64,000 nucleotides of DNA, from NCBI GenBank assembly GCA_029975275.1, contig JARKPN010000082.1, positions 87,332 through 151,331 on the forward strand, read 5' to 3'. The notes under the pieces are model-generated. The model was not told where the DNA came from and ran no database searches. It was given only the letters and a program-made list of their open reading frames with translations. Made by a program: the position numbers and the translations under genes. Positions within the stretch are counted from its first letter, which is position 1; every line of letters begins with the position of its first letter. Below, piece after piece: positions 37,749 through 45,699 of the stretch. The stretch is from Geobacteraceae bacterium (GTDB lineage: Bacteria; Desulfobacterota; Desulfuromonadia; Geobacterales; Geobacteraceae).

Positions 37749-37893
37749 CCGTTTGAGCATTTTGGTTGGATGAGGCGGCGCGAACTGCCGCAAACCGGAA
37801 GCGAACGCGCAGCGATATCTCGGGAGCGCACAATGACTCACGTGAGAAGCATGCTATACTTGTTCGACAAGACTCCCGGGAGGACACATCGAT

Positions 37894-38871
37894 ATGAAAA
37901 TTGTTCCTGTCCTACTGCTGATGGTATTCGTCTGCGCCGCCGGTCCGGCCGGGGCACAGGAGTTCCAGGTACTTGGCGGATTTCTCCAGAATACGACCGA
38001 CCACGAACGCAGCTACAACTGGCAGCTTGAATACCGCCAGAGTCTGCACGAAAATCTCGCATTCAGCATCACTTACCTCAACGAAGGCGCGCTCCAGTCC
38101 CACTCCCGGGACGGGCAGGCCGCCCAGCTCTGGGCCCGGGCCAACCTGCTGGATCGGCGGCTTTCCCTGGCTATCGGGGCAGGACCCTATTTCTACTACG
38201 ATACCATCCCGTACCTGCCGACCGGCTTCAGTCTCAACGACCACGGCTGGGGTGCGCTCCTGAGCTTCGACGCGACCTGGTACACCCGGAGCCGCTGGCT
38301 CGTTCTCCTGCGGACCAACTGGGTTGCCACCGGAAGCAGCATCGATACCGTCTCCGCCTCTCTGGGCGTAGGATACCAGCTCGATCCCCCTCCGAAGCCC
38401 GGGCCGCTTCCCGAGGCCTCCCCCCGGCGTGAACCCGCCACCCGGAACGAACTCTCGCTGTTCATCGGCGAGACCAGCGTCCACAACCGCGGGCCGGCCC
38501 ACTCGCTCGCCACCGGCGTGGAGTACCGGCGAAGACTTTTCCCTTATCTGGATTGGACTGCGGGTGTCATCTACGAGGGGAGCAACAGCCTCAGCAAACG
38601 GGTCGGCCTGGCCTCTCAGCTATGGCTGGCCAGCGCCTTCATGGACGACAGTCTCTCGCTCGGCATCGGTGCCGGTCCCTACTTCGCCGTTGACCGCCGA
38701 CGCACCGAAGGGGGGGAGGACCACAAGGTCGGAGTATCGCCCATTGTCACCCTGACGGCCGCCTACCACTTCACCACCCACTGGGGCACCAGGTTTTCCT
38801 GGAACCGCGTCATCACCAACTATGAGCGGGACGCCGACGTCTGGCTGCTCGGCGCATCGTATCGTTTCTAG
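37894..38871 (+). CDS. Outer-membrane beta-barrel-like protein with internal duplication
   Basis: The 325-residue product has a clear signal peptide (IVPVLLLMVFVCAAGPAGAQ) and amphipathic strands ending in Phe (LGASYRF), as outer-membrane barrels do. Residues 20-168 and about 186-325 are two copies of one unit. YRQSLHENLAFSITYLNEG, QLWARANLLDRRLSLAIGAGPYF and VSASLGVGYQL in the first match YRRRLFPYLDWTAGVIYEG, QLWLASAFMDDSLSLGIGAGPYF and VWLLGASYRF in the second. A Pro-rich linker (PPPKPGPLPEASP) joins them. The single unit resembles PagL/acyloxyacyl-hydrolase-sized barrels, but no catalytic pair is identified. Confidence 0.75.
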   Translation: MKIVPVLLLMVFVCAAGPAGAQEFQVLGGFLQNTTDHERSYNWQLEYRQSLHENLAFSITYLNEGALQSHSRDGQAAQLWARANLLDRRLSLAIGAGPYFYYDTIPYLPTGFSLNDHGWGALLSFDATWYTRSRWLVLLRTNWVATGSSIDTVSASLGVGYQLDPPPKPGPLPEASPRREPATRNELSLFIGETSVHNRGPAHSLATGVEYRRRLFPYLDWTAGVIYEGSNSLSKRVGLASQLWLASAFMDDSLSLGIGAGPYFAVDRRRTEGGEDHKVGVSPIVTLTAAYHFTTHWGTRFSWNRVITNYERDADVWLLGASYRF

Positions 38872-38939
38872 CTTTTCCGTCCGCAAACACCTGGAAAATG
38901 TGCCGGAGGACCGGGGCTTGCGGCTCTCGGACAGGGCAA

Positions 38940-38962
38940 AAGAAAAGCCCGCATGCACGGGC
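38940..38962 (-). terminator. Terminator for the 58-residue Cys-rich gene
   Basis: On the minus strand GCCCG and CGGGC pair around a 6-base loop, followed by TTTTCTTTT, 30 bases past the stop. The plus-strand side has only a weak T-run, so use by the beta-barrel gene is less likely. Confidence 0.7.
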
Positions 38963-38991
38963 CTTTCCTGGTTGATCATAGCACCCGCCCT

Positions 38992-39168
38992 TCACTCGCA
39001 GAACAGGTTGCCTCCCGGAGATGTTACCGGTTCGCAGAGCTTGGACGGATCGTCGGACCTGGCGCAACACCTGGCGCACGAGACCTCGCTCCCCTTCGCC
39101 TTCAGCAGCTCGGCGCGAAGCTCATTCGGGTCATCAATGCAGCATATTTTCGAACTGCCGTATGACAT
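38992..39168 (-). CDS. Small cysteine-rich protein, 58 residues, unknown
   Basis: The frame reads MSYGSSKICCIDDPNELR and ends PGGNLFCE. Its seven Cys include ICC, SCARCCA and LCE patterns, which suggest metal or Fe-S binding or disulfides. An ideal GGAGG site lies eight bases before ATG. A sigma70-like promoter lies upstream at 39217-39245 and a terminator downstream, so this is a complete single-gene unit. No signal peptide is seen. I do not recognise the family. Confidence 0.75.
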   Translation of the reverse strand: MSYGSSKICCIDDPNELRAELLKAKGSEVSCARCCARSDDPSKLCEPVTSPGGNLFCE

Positions 39169-39216
39169 ATCTCAGACCTCCTTTCAGCATGAGAGATCAA
39201 CAGCTTTTCTGTCATC

Positions 39217-39245
39217 AGGATAACCTATTTTCAATAAATTATCAA
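39217..39245 (-). promoter_or_regulatory. Sigma70-type promoter for the Cys-rich gene
   Basis: Minus strand TTGATA (39245-39240), 17 bases, TATCCT (39222-39217), in an AT-rich patch 49 bases before the ATG at 39168. Confidence 0.6.
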
Positions 39246-39376
39246 ATTGGTAACACACTACAAACACAACAGGCTGTCGAGCAACGTGATGATGTGGACA
39301 CGTCCTCTCGTCGGGTGAGGGTGCGGGCACCGAGCACCACACTACGCGGCCTTCGCAGCAGTGTTTCAGCAGCGTG

Positions 39377-39604
39377 TTAAAGCCAGATGCTGGGAGCCGC
39401 CTGCGCCATCCTGGAGATGAGCAGTTGCACGCGCTGGAGCTTGGCGTTCAAGTCGGCCTTTTCGTCACCGCTGGCGGCATCGACCCTGGAATGCAGTTCG
39501 TGGTAGACGTAAGCCGTGAATTTTTCCAGCAGTTCCATGGCCTTCCCGTCATTCGTCTCGACTGCGGCCTCTATGGCGTCCAGATACTTTTCCATTGTAC
39601 TCAT
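39377..39604 (-). CDS. Small helical protein, 75 residues, unknown
   Basis: The frame MSTMEKYLDAIEAAVETNDG to RMAQAAPSIWL is predicted all-helical and acidic, with no signal peptide or membrane segment. GGAG lies six bases before the chosen ATG; the longer upstream frame is Arg-rich and unlikely. It follows the DUF2845 gene by 86 bases in the same direction. Function unknown. Confidence 0.7.
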   Translation of the reverse strand: MSTMEKYLDAIEAAVETNDGKAMELLEKFTAYVYHELHSRVDAASGDEKADLNAKLQRVQLLISRMAQAAPSIWL

Positions 39605-39690
39605 GATGAGCTCCTTGGTGGACCGGGATCGGGCGGCTTGGCGCGCTTCGTTGCGCGGAGCCCCCTTTTTTGTCACACTTACATAAGACT

Positions 39691-40350
39691 TTACTCTCCG
39701 TATTCTCCAGTCCTGATGTCGGTGACCCTGCCGTTTCTGAATTTCACCACATACCGGAACCTGTCCGGACCGAAATCGTAGATCCACTCGTCGTATCCGT
39801 ACCGGCCGGTTTCGGTCGGCTCGCCGCACTTGACCAGCACGTCGAACCGGCCGTCACCGCGGGAGATATTCTTCCCGTCTCCACAGTCCCGACCGAACCC
39901 GGGGTCATCGTATCCATAACCGCCGGTCTCGATGACCGCGAGCCGGTCCCCCTGGAACCTGAGATAACGGATAAGAGAGGCGGACCCGAAGTTGTAGACC
40001 CATTCCTCGGTGGTTGTCAGGTTGACCGGGGTTCCGTCCGGAAGGAATCTTTCGGTGACACCTTCTTCCCGGACCTCTGTCCAGGCCGGCCTGCCGCACC
40101 GCTCCAGAACGACCTCCCTGGTGTCGCCCGGCCCGACTATCCTTTCACCGCAATAGAACTTCGATGCCTCGGGAATCCCGCGTACCATGATCCCGCCGGG
40201 TCTCGGCGCCATGGCCTTTGTCTCCCTCGACGCCCTGTCCGCCGCCCCGGCGGTCATGCCATCTGAAAAAAACCCGGCCATCCCCAGGAATGCGACGCTG
40301 AGGGAGGCAATGAGCTTCCCAAGCCGGACATGTCGCGGGAACCCACGCAT
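39691..40350 (-). CDS. DUF2845 family periplasmic protein
   Basis: The 219-residue product has an N-terminal signal segment (LIASLSVAFLGMAGFFSDGMTAGAA). Two DUF2845-like repeats follow. FYCGERIVGPGDTREVVLERCGRP with EEWVYNFGS matches DVLVKCGEPTETGRYGYDEWIYDFGPDRF. Cys and the GDxxxEVLxKCGxP pattern are conserved in each. The family is periplasmic and its function is unknown. The downstream neighbour (75 residues) may be cotranscribed. Confidence 0.8.
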   Translation of the reverse strand: MRGFPRHVRLGKLIASLSVAFLGMAGFFSDGMTAGAADRASRETKAMAPRPGGIMVRGIPEASKFYCGERIVGPGDTREVVLERCGRPAWTEVREEGVTERFLPDGTPVNLTTTEEWVYNFGSASLIRYLRFQGDRLAVIETGGYGYDDPGFGRDCGDGKNISRGDGRFDVLVKCGEPTETGRYGYDEWIYDFGPDRFRYVVKFRNGRVTDIRTGEYGE

Positions 40351-40370
40351 CGATACATCTTCCTTCCTCG

Positions 40371-40402
40371 GAAAAAACGAGGGCGGCGCCGGGGCCGCCC
40401 TC
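40371..40402 (-). terminator. Rho-independent terminator after the DUF1579 gene
   Basis: Minus strand GAGGGCGGC and GCCGCCCTC form a 9-bp stem around a 6-base loop, followed by G and TTTTTT. It starts five bases past the stop. Confidence 0.88.
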
Positions 40403-40407
40403 TCTGT

Positions 40408-40947
40408 TCACGGCTTCCTGGTGTAGGTCATCTCCGCCATCTTTTCTTCCCTGCCGCTTTTGCCGGTGATGTACATTTCAAACCCCAGGGTGTCGCTGTC
40501 AACGACCTTGGTCACCGAGCGCCATTTGACCGGACCCTGGACCGGGTCGTCGTAGTCGCATGTCTGGGTGATGGTCCTGCCGTCCGTGCCTGCGGTCCCT
40601 TCAAAGTAATAGATGCCGGTTCCCATGCTGTCCATCCAGGTGGACACGTATTTCCCGGTATGGTTGTCGTAGCCGGTGAAACCGATGCCGCTGAACCGGC
40701 TCCCCATCATCTCGCCGCTGAACTCCTGCTGCAGGAAGCGGCCGTCAAGTATCATCCTCTGTTCGGAGACACCGGTGTGCTCCACGGGTGGTTTGCCGGT
40801 CTCCATCACGCAACTGCCTTTCACGTTCCAACTGCCCGCCATGCCGGCCAGCAGCCTGTGAGGCGCGCCAGGGGTCGCCAGCTCCCGGTACACATCCATC
40901 GCGGACGGCTTCTCCACCGGTTTTCTCTGTGCGGATTCTCTTGCCAT
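40408..40947 (-). CDS. DUF1579 family protein
   Basis: The 179-residue cytoplasmic-looking protein has ELATPGAPHRLLAGMAGSWNVKGS at its N-terminal third, then GRFLQQEFSGEMMG, IGFTGYDNHTGKYVSTWMDSMGTGI and TGKSGREEKMAEMTYTRKP. These match the DUF1579 beta-barrel family seen in many bacteria; the role is unknown. It is a single gene with its own terminator. Confidence 0.82.
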   Translation of the reverse strand: MARESAQRKPVEKPSAMDVYRELATPGAPHRLLAGMAGSWNVKGSCVMETGKPPVEHTGVSEQRMILDGRFLQQEFSGEMMGSRFSGIGFTGYDNHTGKYVSTWMDSMGTGIYYFEGTAGTDGRTITQTCDYDDPVQGPVKWRSVTKVVDSDTLGFEMYITGKSGREEKMAEMTYTRKP

Positions 40948-41182
40948 GACGATTCTCCTTTTATCCGTTCGAAGGGAAACCGCCCGTCCAACTCCGGCGG
41001 TAGCCCCTCTGCTTTGACACTCAATGAAACAACCCCTCTTCCGGCGGTTTACGGCAGGAAAAGAGACTGTTCCGCTTCTTCAACGTATTTCTTATTATAT
41101 CAGCAAGAGAAAGTATGGGAGCATTTTTTTGATATTGATTATCAATTTTAGACAATGGGGGGCTGCGTGCCACGCTGCATCG

Positions 41183-41995
41183 TCATTGTTGGCAGATGGG
41201 GCAGAAGTAGGTCGAACGCTGCCCGGAACGGGCATCCCGGATGGGTGCCGAACATACCGGACACGGCAGCCCGGCGCGGTTGTAAACTGACCAGGTGATG
41301 GGGAAATAGCCGAGCTTCTGATTTGCCTCGGGCGGGTCAAGAGCGGCAAGCCCGATAGTTATGGCGGAGGAGAGCACACCCTGTATCGACCGGGCGAGCC
41401 CGTGGCAGCGTTTCCGGGAAAGCCCCCCGGACGGCGTGAACGGCAGGATGCCGGCATGGAACAGGGCCTCGTTGGCATAGATGTTTCCTATCCCGGCAAC
41501 AATCCCCTGGCCCATGATGAACTGCTTGATTGCCGTCCTGCGCATCCGGCTCACCCGGTACAGGTAATCGCCGTCAAAAGCGTCGGAAAGCGGTTCAGGG
41601 CCGAGCCCTGCAAGGAGCCTGTGGGCCTGGGGATCGGCGCCGCCCCAGAGCACGGCGCCGAAGCGTCGCGCATCATTGAGTCGCACCACCACACCGTTTT
41701 CGAAAATCAGGTCAATGCGGTCGTGACTGCCCGGCTCCCCGGCGGCATGGAGAATGCGCAGGTGGCCGGTCATGCCCAAGTGGATCAGCACCCCGCCGGC
41801 CGGGCACGGCAACACCAGGTATTTGCCGCGCCGCTCCACCGAACGGATGGTCTGGCCGGGAAGCAGGTCGGCCAGCTCCGGTGACACCGGCCAGCGCAGC
41901 TTCCCTTCGTAGACCGCTACGCCGGCAACGGTGTTGCCTGCCACGTACGGCTCCAGGGCGGCACGGGTGACCTCAACTTCTGGAAGTTCCGGCAC
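41183..41995 (-). CDS. mutM: Formamidopyrimidine-DNA glycosylase (Fpg)
   Basis: MutM removes 8-oxoguanine and FapyG. The 270-residue product starts PELPEVEV with the catalytic Pro1 and Glu2. LIHLGMTGHLRI is present, with FHAGILPFTPSGGLS in the H2TH region. The C-terminal zinc finger is CPVCSAPI ... YFCPICQQ. It ends in the usual QQ-type tail and lies six bases after the penicillin-binding protein gene. Confidence 0.95.
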   Translation of the reverse strand: MPELPEVEVTRAALEPYVAGNTVAGVAVYEGKLRWPVSPELADLLPGQTIRSVERRGKYLVLPCPAGGVLIHLGMTGHLRILHAAGEPGSHDRIDLIFENGVVVRLNDARRFGAVLWGGADPQAHRLLAGLGPEPLSDAFDGDYLYRVSRMRRTAIKQFIMGQGIVAGIGNIYANEALFHAGILPFTPSGGLSRKRCHGLARSIQGVLSSAITIGLAALDPPEANQKLGYFPITWSVYNRAGLPCPVCSAPIRDARSGQRSTYFCPICQQ

Positions 41996-42001
41996 GTTCC
42001 G

Positions 42002-43987
42002 CTACTCCCCGTCGGTCTCGGACGGCAAAGGTTCCGGGCTGGGCGATTCGGGTGGAGCGCCGCCGTGTTCCGGACAGTACCCGGTCGGCTCGGTACCTGA
42101 GATATAGAATTCCTCCCGTTTCCCGGGGCAATCGGGGGTCGCGGGGAAGCCTGTCGCCGGGTCGATGGAAACCGAGACGACCGTATCGGGTTGCGGGAAA
42201 TCCACAACCGGCCTCGAGGCCAGGGCCGAGCGCATGAACCGCCCCCAGATTGGGGCGGCCACGGCCCCTCCGGTGAAACCTTTCCCGCCGGGCCTGGGCC
42301 TGTCGTACCCGACCCAGACACCGGTTATCATCTGGGGGGTGTAGCCGATGAACCAGGCGTCACGGTAGTCGTCGGTGGTGCCGGTCTTTCCGGCCGCGGG
42401 ACGCTCCCGGCTGAACTTCTCCAGAGACTTCGCGGTCCCGTACTTCATTACGTCCTTCAGCAACTGGGTCGTGACAAAGGCTGCGGCAGGCGAGAGGACC
42501 GGGGCAAGCGAAGCCGGATTCTCCGTCGAGGCATGACGGTTCCGGTCATAGATACGGATTATGGTCCTCGGCACGGGACGGGAACCGCCGTTGGCCATGG
42601 CGGCATAGGCGGAGACCAGATCACTCAAGGTGACCTCCTCCGCTCCGAGCGCAAGGGAGAGGCCGTTCTCGGCGTGCAGCGATATCCCCAGCTTTCCGGC
42701 AAAGTCCGTAAAATACGGCACGCCGATGGTCTCCAGCAGCTTTACGGTGACCACGTTGCTGGAATAGGCGAGGGCCTTCCGCAGGCTCAGATTCCCATGA
42801 TACTCCCTGCCGTAATTCTGGGGTTTCCAGACCTGTCCGTTTCCCCGATCGTAAGCCGCCGGAGTGTCATTCCAGATACTGTCGGCGGTAACCCCCTGTT
42901 CCAATGCAGCCGCGTAAATCAACGGCTTTATGGCCGAACCGGGCTGGCGCCTGGCAATGAAGGCCCGGTTATAGGAGTCTTTGCCTGAATCGACTCCTCC
43001 CACGGCAGCCAGGACATCGCCGCTGTCCGGGTCCATGCACAGCAGGGCTCCCTGCAATTCGGAGGAAATCCTGACGACCCCCTCGCGCAGTGACTGCTCC
43101 GCCAACTTCTGCAGGTTCAGATCCATGCCGGAAATTACGTCCACCCCCCCCTGCTCGATAACATTTTTACCGTAGCGCTCAACCAGCTTGTTGCGGATGT
43201 GAGCAAGGTACTGCGGCGCCTGTCCGGCTTTCATGACCGTCACACGCCGGGAGATCAGACCCTTTTTCTGGCGTTGGGTGATCATGCCGAGATCCGCCAT
43301 GCGCCCCAGCACCACATCTCTCCTTAACCTGACCCTCGACCACTCCCCCAAGGGGTTATAGCGCGAGGGATTTTTCGGCACACCGGCCAGGAGGGCGCAT
43401 TCGGCCTCGGTCAGCTGCTCCGGGTTCTTGTCGAAATAGAGCCGGGCTGCCTGGGCGATTCCCCAGGCACCGTTGCCGAAATAGATCTCGTTCAGATACA
43501 TCTCAAGGATCTGCTTCTTGGTGTACTTCCGCTCGAACTCCATGGCCAGGCGGGCTTCCTTCAGCTTCCTGTCGATGGTTTTCTCACCGGAGAGGTATCT
43601 GTTCTTGATCAGCTGCTGGGTAATGGTGGAACCGCCCTCCGCCATCTTTCCCTTGATGACGTCCTTGACCAGCGCCCGGGCAATCCCACGGTAATCGATC
43701 CCCTCGTGCTCGTAGAACCGGGCGTCTTCGACCGCCACCACGGCCTTCTGCAGGAAGACCGGTATGCGGTCGATGGAGACCCAGTACCTCCCCTCCGCTG
43801 GGATCCGTCCCACGAACCGCCCTTCCCTGTCGAAGACCTTGATGGAGGAGTAACCGGCCGGCAGGGGCGGGTATTTGGCGATCTTTTCCCGGGCATCGGC
43901 CGGTGTGACCAGGCTGAGAGCGAGGAACAGACCTGCAATACAGAAGCAAAGGGTTTTTCCTGAAAACAGGGGTACAGATGAAGCCAA
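42002..43987 (-). CDS. Class A penicillin-binding protein (PBP1A-like)
   Basis: The 661-residue bifunctional peptidoglycan synthase has an N-terminal anchor or signal. The GT51 glycosyltransferase domain (about 45-225) has EDARFYEHEGID and GGSTITQQLIKN. The transpeptidase domain (about 300-590) has the active Ser in PGSAIKPLIYAA (SxxK), YSSN (SxN) and GKTGTTDDYRD (KTG). The tail is Pro/Glu-rich with a Cys-containing patch (ATPDCPGKREEF). The start is TTG with AAGGAG about ten bases before it. It is cotranscribed with mutM. Confidence 0.9.
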   Translation of the reverse strand: MASSVPLFSGKTLCFCIAGLFLALSLVTPADAREKIAKYPPLPAGYSSIKVFDREGRFVGRIPAEGRYWVSIDRIPVFLQKAVVAVEDARFYEHEGIDYRGIARALVKDVIKGKMAEGGSTITQQLIKNRYLSGEKTIDRKLKEARLAMEFERKYTKKQILEMYLNEIYFGNGAWGIAQAARLYFDKNPEQLTEAECALLAGVPKNPSRYNPLGEWSRVRLRRDVVLGRMADLGMITQRQKKGLISRRVTVMKAGQAPQYLAHIRNKLVERYGKNVIEQGGVDVISGMDLNLQKLAEQSLREGVVRISSELQGALLCMDPDSGDVLAAVGGVDSGKDSYNRAFIARRQPGSAIKPLIYAAALEQGVTADSIWNDTPAAYDRGNGQVWKPQNYGREYHGNLSLRKALAYSSNVVTVKLLETIGVPYFTDFAGKLGISLHAENGLSLALGAEEVTLSDLVSAYAAMANGGSRPVPRTIIRIYDRNRHASTENPASLAPVLSPAAAFVTTQLLKDVMKYGTAKSLEKFSRERPAAGKTGTTDDYRDAWFIGYTPQMITGVWVGYDRPRPGGKGFTGGAVAAPIWGRFMRSALASRPVVDFPQPDTVVSVSIDPATGFPATPDCPGKREEFYISGTEPTGYCPEHGGAPPESPSPEPLPSETDGE

Positions 43988-44316
43988 GTGAATGGTTCTC
44001 CTTCAGAAGGGAAAGTGGGGATGGAATCCGGCCCGGGTCGTCGAACGGTTCGCGCCGGAGCTGGTCGATTGTAGCACACTCTTCGCCCGGCAATGTAAAT
44101 AGTTTGCTGATTATCCCATAACATGAATCTTCCGTAGAGACAAAAAAACATCTCCCGGCAACCGGTAATTCTTCCCTCATCCACCCCTGCGGAGCACCTT
44201 CTCCCTCATGGAGAAGGAACGTGATAGAGTACCGTCTCCATGAGGAGAAGAGTGACACGCCACGCAAGCAAGCCCGCCCCTCACTCCGGCGGGAAATCGC
44301 GACGCTCCCATTGCCG
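43988..44316. other. Noncoding stretch between PBP gene and glycine-zipper lipoprotein gene
   Basis: There are 329 bases without a supported gene. A perfect 8-bp inverted repeat CCTTCTCC/GGAGAAGG lies near 44198-44218, and a GC stem (GCCCGCC/GGCGGG) near 44271-44293 could end the upstream minus-strand transcript, though with no clean T-run. A promoter for the PBP gene is expected here, but no convincing boxes were found. Confidence 0.4.
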
Positions 44317-44862
44317 TCAGTATGCAGGCCCGGGAACATAGTCCGGCGGAACGGCGCCATATCCCGGCGGGGGCGGAGGCGGAGGCGCCGTCCTGTGGGT
44401 GCGATAGCTCCTTCGCGTAGCGCCCGGGATCTGGTTTCCCTTGGCATACATGCACTGCATGTAGGCGATGTCGTAACGACGCTGCGCATTCCAGCCGTAG
44501 GCCTGGCCGGCCTCGGCGCCCGAAGCGGTTCCCATCAGGAGCCCGCTAGCCGCGCCGATTGCCGCGCCCACCCCAGGGTTCCCGGCTGCCGCGCCGATTG
44601 CCGCGCCCAGTCCGGCGCCTATGGCGGTGCCGGCGACGGCGCCCGTTGCGGTATTCTGGTTAACGACCTCCTGCGGCGGCAGTCCTATCCGCTGTCCCGC
44701 CCACTGCCTGCATACGGCGTCGTCCACCTGGAACTCCTCGAACGACTTGCCGGAGCCGGGGAGGCTCATGACGCTCGGCCCGACCGGCAGAGTCACGCAA
44801 CCGCCCAGCAACATAACCAGCATTAAAGCAAAAAGACCCTGCATCTGTCCTGACATTGTCAT
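44317..44862 (-). CDS. Glycine-zipper lipoprotein
   Basis: The 181-residue product has a lipoprotein signal with lipobox LLGGC (Cys at about 22). A glycine-zipper segment at about 72-115 (GAVAGTAIGAGLGAAIGAAAG) could insert in the outer membrane or oligomerise. The tail is Pro-rich (APPPPPPPGYGAVPPDYV). DDAVCRQWAGQRIG before the zipper is seen in envelope glycine-zipper 2TM proteins. The start overlaps the upstream gene by ATGA, so the two are translationally coupled. Function unknown. Confidence 0.75.
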   Translation of the reverse strand: MTMSGQMQGLFALMLVMLLGGCVTLPVGPSVMSLPGSGKSFEEFQVDDAVCRQWAGQRIGLPPQEVVNQNTATGAVAGTAIGAGLGAAIGAAAGNPGVGAAIGAASGLLMGTASGAEAGQAYGWNAQRRYDIAYMQCMYAKGNQIPGATRRSYRTHRTAPPPPPPPGYGAVPPDYVPGPAY

Positions 44863-45224
44863 TCCTCCTCGTTCATGGGTTCAGGCGAAGGCGCAACCCT
44901 CTCCCAGCCTTTCGGGCACCTCTTCACATAGGGATAATACCCTTGCGGGTCCGGACAGTAGTACCAGTAACTCTCCCCGTCCCGGCTCGGAGCCTGCTCA
45001 ACATAGATCGGGGGCGATTCCTGGATGATTATGGGCCGTTGAACAACGGCCGGAGGCCCCACGTAAAAGGGGTATGGATAAACAGGAGGGTACGGATAAA
45101 TCGGCCCCCAACCGGGACCGATCCATATGCTCCCCCCCCAGTGCCCGTGTCTGGCATATACGGGCATGGCCAGCACCAAGACAACCCCCGCAGCTGCTAC
45201 TAAGGCGCACATGATTTTTTTCAT
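44859..45224 (-). CDS. Secreted Tyr/Pro-rich small protein
   Basis: The 121-residue product has a signal peptide (IMCALVAAAGVVLVLAMPVYA). A His/Gly/Trp start, a Tyr-Pro-rich middle (PIYPYPPVYPYPFYVG) and a conserved-looking Cys motif (YWYYCPDPQGYYPYVKRCPKGW) follow. This C-terminal YYC-PxGYYP-V-xC-xGW pattern occurs in small envelope proteins of unknown function. It is coupled to the glycine-zipper lipoprotein by ATGA overlap. Confidence 0.72.
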   Translation of the reverse strand: MKKIMCALVAAAGVVLVLAMPVYARHGHWGGSIWIGPGWGPIYPYPPVYPYPFYVGPPAVVQRPIIIQESPPIYVEQAPSRDGESYWYYCPDPQGYYPYVKRCPKGWERVAPSPEPMNEEE

Positions 45225-45293
45225 ATCTTGTCTCCCCTCGGCTGATATCCCGCATTTCTATTTTAAGAAACGCAGAAACCGGTTTCAAGTTTA

Positions 45294-45334
45294 CAAAAAA
45301 AGCAGCACGGTTCCCATCTGGTGGGAAAGCTGCT
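45294..45334 (-). terminator. Strong minus-strand terminator inside an intergenic repeat region
   Basis: On the minus strand AGCAGC, TTCCCA, a 5-base loop, TGGGAA and GCTGCT form a nearly continuous stem, followed by TTTTTTT. No minus-strand gene precedes it, so either an unannotated minus-strand RNA from 45335-45690 ends here or the hairpin belongs to the repeat element. Confidence 0.75.
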
Positions 45335-45338
45335 GAGG

Positions 45339-45667
45339 CCGGGTCGGAGCTTCGGGGAAATAACGACCCGGACCCTGTCGATACTTTTTCGACGGAAACC
45401 AACCGGTTTTTGCCTTGACGGGTGAAAAATACCGCTTCAGTTTTTTGCAACGTGGCCGATACGTTTTCATGAAAAAGTCAGTTACGGGCGGTGGAGGGTT
45501 CCGGGCAAGCCCCTTTGCCCCCAAAGGCTTCAGTGCAATCAGGTGGCTCACGGAAAAACGCCCGAATCCGGCAGAGTATTTTTTGATGCAAGCGAAGGAT
45601 GGTGACCGATTACGAGGGTTTCGGGGAAGTTCCGACCCGGCATCTGTCGACACTTTCCGGGCAGAAA
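45339..45667. repeat. Repeat element (copy B) with inverted ends, upstream of the FIST chemoreceptor
   Basis: CCGGGTCGGAGCTTC (45339-45353) is the inverted match, 14 of 15, of GAAGTTCCGACCCGG (45626-45640). The segment 45523-45667 is homologous to copy A at 37541-37680 in the opposite orientation. It ends 33 bases before the FIST-chemoreceptor ATG, so it may influence that gene's leader. Open frames through it do not look like protein. Confidence 0.65.
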
Positions 45668-45699
45668 CTTATTTTATAGTAAAAAAAGGAGTTATACCT

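Noticed and set aside
38872..39376. Plus-strand open frames across the Cys-rich gene region
   Set aside because: They are antisense to a gene with an ideal ribosome site, promoter and terminator, and look non-protein.
45415..45699. Upstream extension of the FIST chemoreceptor
   Set aside because: It translates the intergenic repeat element; a good ribosome site precedes ATG at 45700.
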